Shown here in pieces: positions 1 to 5,104 of a stretch of 19,278 bases of DNA. Within the stretch, counting starts at the first letter, position 1; each line of letters opens with the position of its first letter. The notes beneath the pieces are model-generated. The model did no database searches. It had not been told where the DNA came from and worked only from the letters and a program-made list of their open reading frames with translations. A program made the position numbers and the translations under genes. Origin of the DNA: CAZYWA01 sp964650975 [NCBI: uncultured bacterium] (GTDB taxonomy: Bacteria > JADJOY01); NCBI GenBank assembly GCA_964650975.1, contig CAZYWA010000093.1, positions 1-19,278 of the forward strand, in the 5' to 3' direction.

Positions 1-513
1 CTCGACCGGATGAAGGGCGTTACAAGCGATGTCGCAGCACGGGCGATTGCTGCAGCGTGCCGGGAGAAGTTTCCCGAGGCTGAAGACCCTGGCGCCGCCG
101 CTGCCGCGGCCGCTACCCAAAAAGCGATCATGGAGTCAATCAACGGTCGGGATCTTCGCGCCGAGGAGCTTGCGAAGCTGAAGGCTAAGGGCCGCCCACC
201 GCTCGACCGCGACGCAAGGGCAAAATTGTCGGCTGAACAGCGCGGTGCGCTCCCCTACGTTGGCGGCGACGCATTTCATGTGGAGCTGTACAACGGTAAC
301 GACGCGATTAGCGTCAAGCAACTTACTATCGAGGTGACGACCACGATTGACGGAAAGGTAGAGGCGCGACGGTACAATTCGACGGGGGCCGTTTTCCAGC
401 ACGATCCCGTCGCCCCGTTAGGAAAAGGCGCCTTCGATTTTGACATAGTGCAAGGCGACAAGGGCGCAAAGTACGAGTGGGCACTTGTGTCGGCGCGAGG
501 CGGTGGCACTTAG
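1..513 (+). CDS. Hypothetical protein, 5' end outside window (small VT-domain/Ig-like protein)
   Basis: The reading frame is open from base 1 to a TAG at 511-513. The first ATG is at 10, but the codons before it (Leu-Asp-Arg) are also open. The stretch MKGVTSDVAARAIAAACREK reads like the middle of a family of small bacterial proteins in which a Cys-containing lead precedes this motif, so the real start is probably upstream. From the ATG there are 167 residues. The N-terminal third is an alpha-helical, alanine-rich segment. The last 80 residues (from about FHVELYNGN) alternate hydrophobic and polar residues like a beta-sandwich of the FxLYD/Ig sort. No signal peptide or catalytic motif is visible. 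Function is unknown. It could be the last gene of the flanking chromosome or part of the element. Confidence 0.55.
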   Translation, partial: LDRMKGVTSDVAARAIAAACREKFPEAEDPGAAAAAAATQKAIMESINGRDLRAEELAKLKAKGRPPLDRDARAKLSAEQRGALPYVGGDAFHVELYNGNDAISVKQLTIEVTTTIDGKVEARRYNSTGAVFQHDPVAPLGKGAFDFDIVQGDKGAKYEWALVSARGGGT

Positions 514-540
514 CCCAAGTGTGCCTGCTAAGTCTACTCA

Positions 541-580
541 CCGGGTACTGTGCGGCTCCCCGCTCGCGGGAGGTACCCGG
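541..580. terminator. Nested hairpin after the first gene
   Basis: An outer 8-bp perfect stem, CCGGGTAC (541-548) with GTACCCGG (573-580), encloses an inner 5-bp stem, CTCCC (556-560) with GGGAG (568-572). It starts 27 bases after the stop of the upstream gene. No T-run follows, so if it terminates transcription it is not a classic intrinsic terminator. A recombination or RNA-structure role is equally possible. Confidence 0.4.
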
Positions 581-921
581 GCGGCGGTTGAGCGCCTTTC
601 GTTCGCGAAGCCGTTCGGATTGTGCCGCAAATGTCCCGGAGCCATAGCTCGTCGGAGAAACGGGTAAGGGCTTGAAGGGCCGGGCCTGGCTGGGCGAGGC
701 CGGGGGCCTCGATCGCGCGCGGAGCGCGCCATCCGGGACGCCCGTGCCGTCGATACCCGGCGGCCGTGAACCGCTCACAGTGACCGGCGGCGCGCAATGG
801 CTCGCTCACGTCGGCGCCTGCCGTCGCCTACCGGCTCCGGGTCGCGCCGCGCCCGGCCGTGAGTGCCCGCTCGATTCGCGGTGCGCCTGTACGTAACCGG
901 ATCTCATCCTCGGCGCCGATC

Positions 922-962
922 GCGTACACGTTGCGCCGCGACGGCTCGGCGCGTTTGTACGC
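922..962. repeat. Nested inverted repeat upstream of recombinase
   Basis: An outer 7-bp perfect stem, GCGTACA (922-928) with TGTACGC (956-962), encloses an inner 6-bp perfect stem, GCGCCG (933-938) with CGGCGC (947-952). The internal loop is nearly symmetric (4 and 3 bases) and the apical loop has 8 bases. It lies 127 bases before the recombinase start and could be a regulatory structure or a recombinase/operator site. Confidence 0.4.
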
Positions 963-1075
963 ACCGGTCGGTGTGTGAGAGCTGGTCGCCCGGGGCCTCT
1001 CGCGACGTCACGCCATAACGCCATCTCGACGTCGTGCCTCATGATCGCTAACATTCTCTTAGCAGGCACTAGAAA

Positions 1076-1089
1076 GACGAGGAGGCGTC
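1076..1089 (+). promoter_or_regulatory. Strong Shine-Dalgarno in the loop of a small hairpin
   Basis: GACG (1076-1079) and CGTC (1086-1089) can pair, leaving the perfect ribosome-binding sequence AGGAGG (1080-1085) as the loop, directly before the ATG at 1090. The spacing supports that start. A 4-bp stem is weak, so regulation by this fold is speculative. Confidence 0.5.
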
Positions 1090-2097
1090 ATGGAATCGAC
1101 CACGACAGGAACCGAGATCACGACCACGACCGAGCGCGCGTTGACCCGCTCGAAGCGCGCCGAGCGCGTACGCGAGACTGCCCAGCGTTCGCAGTCGGAG
1201 AGGACGCTGCGCGAGTACAAGCGTGCGTGCCAGACGTTTGCGGATTGGTGCGAGCGCGAGGGCCGCGTGGCGCGTGACCCCGATCCCGAGGCCGCAGCCG
1301 ACACCGTTTCCGAGTACCTGCGAGACCGCGCCGATCAAGGCCGTAAGCGCGCCACCGTCGAGCAAGACCTCGCCGCGATCGCGTTCGCCTACCAGGACGC
1401 CGGATTGCCCTCCCCGAGTCGTCACCCTGGGCTGCGGAAGTTCATGCGCGGTCTCCGCCGGGAGTACGCACAGAAGGGCGCACAGGCCGCGCAGGTGGCA
1501 GCGGTGACCGACACCGATCTCCGGGCGATGCTCGCCACCCTGCCGGACACGCTGATGGGCAAGCGAGACCGGGCGATGCTGCTCCTCGGCTGGATCGCAG
1601 CTCTCCGCCGGTCGGAGATCGTGGCGCTCGACGTGGCGGACGTGGCCGACGATCGGAACGGGCTCCTGGTAACGGTGCGCCGCTCGAAGACCGACCAGCT
1701 CGGCAGCGGCATGCTCAAGGCGATCCCGTACGCGCCCACCGCTGACCTCTGCCCGGTTCGGTCATTGCGCGCGTGGCTCGACGGCGCCGGGATCACGAGC
1801 GGCCCGGTGTTTCGAGCCGTAGACCGGCACGGAAACGTGAAGCCGAACCGCACCGATGGGCTCACCGTGGCGCGCGTGGTGAAGCGCTGCGCCGAGGCCG
1901 CCGGTATCGATGCCCGCGTCGGTGGTCACAGTTTGCGGGCGGGCTTCATAACCACGGCCGCACTCAAGGGCTGTTCAGAGCGCGCCATCGCCAACCAGAC
2001 CGGGCATAAGAGCGTTCCGGTGCTGCGGGCCTACGTGCGCCGTGCGCAGGCGTTCGACGACAACGCCGCGACCTCCGTGGTCAACTTGGGCAAGTGA
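1090..2097 (+). CDS. Tyrosine recombinase / phage-type integrase (first of two)
   Basis: This 335-residue protein is a site-specific recombinase that would cut and rejoin DNA through a 3'-phosphotyrosine. An N-terminal SAM-like core-binding domain spans about residues 34-125 and the catalytic domain about 140-325. All active-site positions are present: R173 (in ALRRSE), K200 (RRSK), H280 and R283 (GHSLR), H306 (TGH) and nucleophile Y315 (RAYVRR). No arm-binding N-terminal domain is obvious, so it resembles short XerC/D-like or phage integrases. The start is set by AGGAGG four bases upstream. It is followed 28 bases later by a ribbon-helix-helix gene, and a 576-base structured non-coding region precedes it. 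It shares no obvious similarity with the integrase at 7123 beyond the catalytic motifs, so it may belong to a second or nested element. Family call is firm; the target site is unknown. Confidence 0.93.
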   Translation: MESTTTGTEITTTTERALTRSKRAERVRETAQRSQSERTLREYKRACQTFADWCEREGRVARDPDPEAAADTVSEYLRDRADQGRKRATVEQDLAAIAFAYQDAGLPSPSRHPGLRKFMRGLRREYAQKGAQAAQVAAVTDTDLRAMLATLPDTLMGKRDRAMLLLGWIAALRRSEIVALDVADVADDRNGLLVTVRRSKTDQLGSGMLKAIPYAPTADLCPVRSLRAWLDGAGITSGPVFRAVDRHGNVKPNRTDGLTVARVVKRCAEAAGIDARVGGHSLRAGFITTAALKGCSERAIANQTGHKSVPVLRAYVRRAQAFDDNAATSVVNLGK

Positions 2098-2125
2098 TCC
2101 ACGACGCAGATGGGGAGGGGACCAC

Positions 2126-2389
2126 ATGGCGCCACGGAAGCGACCCGAGCGTCGCCCCAGAAGGCGAGCCCCAGCGCCGCCGCGACCCGTTGCCGGCCCG
2201 ATATGGCACAGGACCACGGTCTATCTCGCTACGGACGAGTACGAAGCGCTTCGACTCAAGGCCTTCCAGGATCGGGTCACTATGGCCGAGCTGGTGCGGC
2301 AAGCCGTCCGGTCTCATCTGGAGGCCTCCTGTCGCGCGGGGCAGAGCGGCGGGTTGCGCCCGGCCACGGATTCGGGTCACGATGACTGA
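2126..2389 (+). CDS. Ribbon-helix-helix (CopG/Arc-like) DNA-binding protein
   Basis: This 87-residue protein has a very basic, Arg/Pro-rich N-terminus (residues 2-22), then a strand (RTTVYL, 29-34), helix (DEYEALRLKAFQ) and second helix (MAELVRQAVRSHLEA, 53-67). That is the ribbon-helix-helix pattern of dimeric repressors, plasmid copy-control proteins and type II antitoxins. The short polar C-terminal tail has no clear fold. The ATG at 2126 is chosen over an upstream in-frame start at 2042 because GGGGAGGGG lies just before it and the longer version would overlap the recombinase end with low-complexity residues. It sits between the recombinase and the HipA-like kinase gene, so it could repress the recombinase or act as the regulator or antitoxin of the kinase cassette. 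Those roles are inference from position. Confidence 0.75.
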   Translation: MAPRKRPERRPRRRAPAPPRPVAGPIWHRTTVYLATDEYEALRLKAFQDRVTMAELVRQAVRSHLEASCRAGQSGGLRPATDSGHDD

Positions 2390-2473
2390 GGCCTGCGCGC
2401 CAATGGTGCGGCTCCGTGCTCGGCGCCATCATGGTCAGGCTTGCTCGTTCTGCGGGGAATACCGTTGGCGACG

Positions 2474-3231
2474 ATGAGTCCTCCGGGCCAACAGAGGCTG
2501 TTCAATCCGCCAAGGTCTGTTCGTCTCCTCGCAAATGAGGGGGCCGTGCTCGCGCCGCTCGGGCTGGTGTACAGCACCAAACCGCAGATGTGGGTAGACG
2601 ATGCCGGGGTGAGTCGTATCGTCAAAGGGCCGGACCTAAACGTGGTCGCCGCTGAGGCCATCGCCTATTTGTTGGCGGAGCGCCTCAGTCTGAGAACTCC
2701 GGACTTCGCTATCGCGACAATTCAGGGATCGCCCGGTACCTACTTCGCGTCTCGCACAATCGAGAACTGCCTCCGAGATGTATCACCTTTAATTATTCAT
2801 CGCCCCCCTCTCCGGAGCTCCTCGCCGAACTTCACGAGATGGTCGTGTTTGATGTTTGGCTTGCTAATTATGACCGAAACCTGGGTGGCGTTCTTGCGAT
2901 TCGCGACGAGTCCCGGCGATACCGGCTCGTTCTGATCGATTTTGAAAAGTCTGCCTGTTTTCATGGCCCAGCACCCATTGTCATGACTGCGACGATTGAG
3001 CCAAGGAGACTTCGGCCGCAGGGGGTGCTGGCGACCGCTGTCGGCACTCGGGTCGATCGCGCGCCGTTTCGGTCTCGGCTCAAGCAGCTCTCCAATGAGG
3101 ATATTCAGAAGGCTGTCGACGACGTCAGGATGGTCCTTGGCGCCGACTTTGGGTGGGGGGGATCGGTCGTAACAGTGTTATCGCGTCGCCGCGATCAAAT
3201 TGATTCCATTCTAGATGAGGTGGGTCTATGA
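2474..3231 (+). pseudogene. HipA-like kinase, reading frame broken at a C6 tract
   Basis: Two overlapping open frames encode one HipA-like Ser/Thr kinase (HipA_2-type). The N-terminal part (ATG 2474, about residues 1-110) carries the VKGPDLNVVAAEAIAYLLAE region and the GTYFASRTIEN motif. The C-terminal part, in the frame one base back, has the catalytic-loop-like WLANYDRN (from 2857) and the metal-binding-like LIDFE (from 2932). They join if one C is added to the run CCCCCC at 2803-2808, giving an unbroken protein of about 252 residues, normal for this short HipA-like group. The N-terminal frame otherwise continues out of phase to 2935. The gene may be an inactivated kinase, a phase-variable gene, a programmed -1 slip or an assembly error. 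The usual Asn after the DRN-x-G step looks replaced (NLGG). Its stop overlaps the next gene's ATG. Base composition is near 50-55% GC, below its surroundings. Confidence 0.75.
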
Positions 3232-4055
3232 ATCTCGCCTACAATCTTGTCCAATTCTCTCCACTACCGGAAGAGATTGAGTTTATCAATGTTGCACTAA
3301 TCCTTTGGGGCGATCGCCCACGCATTGTTTTCGAGGATTCTTTCCCGAAGCTTCGATGCATCGCGCCCAATTTTGACACAGAACTCCTTGAGGTTTCACT
3401 CCACGGTCTTGATCGCACGCTTCAGGCTGCATCGGTTGCGGAGGCACATCGAGTTGTGAATGCTTACTCCGCGCAGCTCAGGGCCGTGGAGGCGCGTCCA
3501 ATCCACGGATCAATCGACGATGCCGCGGTCGTTCTGAGACGTAGATTTCTGTCTAGGCCTCAGCGGGCGGAATCAATTCAGGCTCAAGAATCGCGAGTCA
3601 GTGACGATGAGGAAGGGCTGGATCGAATGTTGGGAGCGCTGGGCGTGCCGCAGCACATGCTCATACGGCATGCTAAGCCGGCCGACTACCTCACCAGACC
3701 AGTGATGAGACGCCTTGGCTCGAATGGATTCAGGACGGCGCGCGTTATCAATGGGCGGCGACATCTTCTGCTTCTGGACGGACTGTTTTTGGGTGGATCT
3801 GGCGCAGCACTGACACAGCGCGTCGGGAAGATTTCATTCGGATTCTATCGAATGGGTGAGGTGCGCTCGGCGGTTGAGGATATTGAGCATCGAAAGTTAG
3901 CTCGCGTTTTGGTGTTGATGGGAAAAGATAACGAGACCGATCCACACGTCCAATTTGTGCATCGTGACTTGGACCTGCTAGAGCATGCTTCGACTCCCTC
4001 TCCAGAGCTTCGCCGACTCGTGCAAGAGGCTTCGTTAACTCAAGCTCAGTCCTGA
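3228..4055 (+). CDS. DUF3037 family protein, partner of the HipA-like kinase
   Basis: This 275-residue protein begins MNLAYNLVQFSPLPEEIEFINVALILW (written here in part), matching the start of DUF3037 proteins, which typically read Y-S-L-V-x-Y-x-P and then F-x-N-V-G-V-x-L. The biochemical role of the family is not known to me. No catalytic motif, signal peptide or membrane segment is visible. The middle (about residues 110-140) is acidic and probably a linker, and the C-terminal half may form another alpha/beta domain. Its ATG overlaps the stop of the kinase gene (ATGA at 3228-3231), so translation is probably coupled and the two proteins likely work together. From memory, DUF3037 genes often neighbour HipA-like kinases, but I could not check this. 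A hand count of 180 bases at 3241-3420 gives about 48% GC, much lower than the rest of the window, so the pair was probably acquired separately. Confidence 0.7.
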   Translation: MNLAYNLVQFSPLPEEIEFINVALILWGDRPRIVFEDSFPKLRCIAPNFDTELLEVSLHGLDRTLQAASVAEAHRVVNAYSAQLRAVEARPIHGSIDDAAVVLRRRFLSRPQRAESIQAQESRVSDDEEGLDRMLGALGVPQHMLIRHAKPADYLTRPVMRRLGSNGFRTARVINGRRHLLLLDGLFLGGSGAALTQRVGKISFGFYRMGEVRSAVEDIEHRKLARVLVLMGKDNETDPHVQFVHRDLDLLEHASTPSPELRRLVQEASLTQAQS

Positions 4056-4058
4056 TCG

Positions 4059-4826
4059 ATGTGCTCCTGGCTTGACCTAGAGGCGCGCTTCCGTCGAGTC
4101 GACGAAGCGCTCGGGGAGGCGTATCTCGGCGGGCACCTCGTCCTGCGATTGAGAGATCGCACGAGGCGATGGGGCCTCGTGGGCTTGGACGATGAAGACT
4201 GGGACCTCCTCGATGCCTTGAAGGAGGACGACCCCTGGGTGCGGACAATGCCCAAGAAAGGAGCGGCGAGGAAGGCCCTTGATGACTTCGAGGAGCTGGC
4301 CAGGATTGCGGGGCGGATGCTTAGCGAACGGAGCAGCCGCGAAGTCCCCGAGGAGCCCGCGACGGAGCGTGATTTCGCGGAGCGTTGGTACGTGGAGGTG
4401 CTTCATTGCGAGACTTTGCGCAAGCTGGATAAATATGACCCGAACGCCAGAAGCGACGACGTGCCGAGAGGCACGGTCGGAGATCCCGCCAAAGCATCGA
4501 TGCGACTTTGCGTCCGGCTTGGCATGTCGGGCGCGGGATCATCGGACGTGCCAGCACTCGCGGATGATTGGCCGTCGCCCGACGCGATCGAGGAGGCCGT
4601 ATTGCGGCTACTGGACGGAACGGGGAGGCGCAAACCCGTCCAGTGGATAGCCGACTCGAATGAGGGAGCGCCCCCGGAGAACGCCCCATTCTCGAAAAAT
4701 GCCTGCAACGCCGCGCTTCAACGGCTCGCCGAGAAGGGGTACGTGGACCGCACGGCCAAGGGAAGCGCTGCCACGCCTAGGGGCAAGGCGTGGGTCAAGC
4801 AGCATCCGGCCCTGGAGCCGAAATAG
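4059..4826 (+). CDS. Unknown protein with winged-helix-like C-terminus
   Basis: I do not recognise this 255-residue protein. The ATG at 4059 lies 3 bases after the DUF3037 stop, with no Shine-Dalgarno, so translation may be coupled to the cassette upstream. The N-terminal half is rich in charged helices (RFRRVDEALGEAY, DDFEELARIAGRMLSE). The last 80 residues look like a winged helix: a helix EEAVLRLLD, then NACNAALQRLAEKGYVDRT as recognition helix and turn, then a short wing AKGSAATPRGKAWVKQ. Such C-termini occur in replication-associated and regulatory proteins of mobile elements. Its GC content is back to the element's usual level, unlike the two genes before it. Three 11-bp direct repeats begin at its stop codon. 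It may be a regulator or replication accessory protein; this is a guess. Confidence 0.55.
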   Translation: MCSWLDLEARFRRVDEALGEAYLGGHLVLRLRDRTRRWGLVGLDDEDWDLLDALKEDDPWVRTMPKKGAARKALDDFEELARIAGRMLSERSSREVPEEPATERDFAERWYVEVLHCETLRKLDKYDPNARSDDVPRGTVGDPAKASMRLCVRLGMSGAGSSDVPALADDWPSPDAIEEAVLRLLDGTGRRKPVQWIADSNEGAPPENAPFSKNACNAALQRLAEKGYVDRTAKGSAATPRGKAWVKQHPALEPK

Positions 4827-4854
4827 GTACGGAATAGGGACGAAACAGGGATAA
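4822..4854 (+). repeat. Three tandem 11-bp iteron-like direct repeats
   Basis: AATAGGTACGG (4822-4832), AATAGGGACGA (4833-4843) and AACAGGGATAA (4844-4854) follow head to tail, one per 11 bases, close to one DNA turn. The core AAYAGG is kept in all three. The first copy includes the TAG stop of the preceding gene. They sit about 30 bases before the HTH/helicase operon, where an operator or replication-initiator binding site would be expected. Confidence 0.55.
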
Positions 4855-4885
4855 CGGCAGCACGGCCGGAGCGACGATTCCGGTC

Positions 4886-5104
4886 ATGAAACCCATTCTA
4901 CTTCCGCTCCCGATCGCTGCTCGCCGGTTGCGTGTCCCGCGCGACTGGCTGGCATCCGAAGCCGCTGCGGGGCGCCTTCCCGCTCTACCGGCGGGCAACA
5001 CGTTCATCTTCGAGTTGGAGGCGCTCACCGAAGCTCTCGCGGCCCGGGCGCGAGGTGGCCGACCTCGCCCCCGCAGACACGCCGCCCCCGAGGCGTCCAC
5101 GTGA
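4886..5104 (+). CDS. Small HTH (excisionase/MerR-like) DNA-binding protein
   Basis: This 72-residue protein carries the short HTH used by excisionases and similar recombination or replication regulators. Residues 7-33 (PLPIAARRLRVPRDWLASEA, then AAGRLPA) match the pattern in which a helix is followed by the recognition helix and a loop ending G-R-L-P-A-x-x-x-G. Residues 39-53 (TFIFELEALTEAL) fit the following strand and helix. The tail is Arg/Pro-rich. No good Shine-Dalgarno precedes the ATG at 4886. The gene is downstream of the three 11-bp repeats, and its stop overlaps the helicase start (GTGA at 5101-5104), so the two are translationally coupled. It could bind the repeats to control the operon or help load the helicase. 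A second protein of similar type follows the helicase gene. Confidence 0.65.
   Translation: MKPILLPLPIAARRLRVPRDWLASEAAAGRLPALPAGNTFIFELEALTEALAARARGGRPRPRRHAAPEAST

Larger units (their letters stand above)
514..1089. other. 576-base non-coding region with several hairpins before the first recombinase
   Basis: I see no convincing gene in this stretch. It holds at least four strong inverted repeats: 541-580 (nested), 696-710 (GAGGCC/GGCCTC, 3-base loop), 715-729 (GCGCGC/GCGCGC, 3-base loop) and 922-962 (nested). Just before the recombinase gene there are two tandem 8-mers (ACGCCATA 1010-1017, ACGCCATC 1018-1025) flanked by two CGACGTC copies (1003-1009, 1027-1033). The recombinase promoter and possibly arm-type or attachment sites should lie here, but no clear -35/-10 pair stands out. 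Confidence 0.5.

Noticed and set aside
541-580. Integron attC site
   Set aside because: The nested hairpin lacks recognisable R'/R'' core sites, and neither recombinase shows IntI features.
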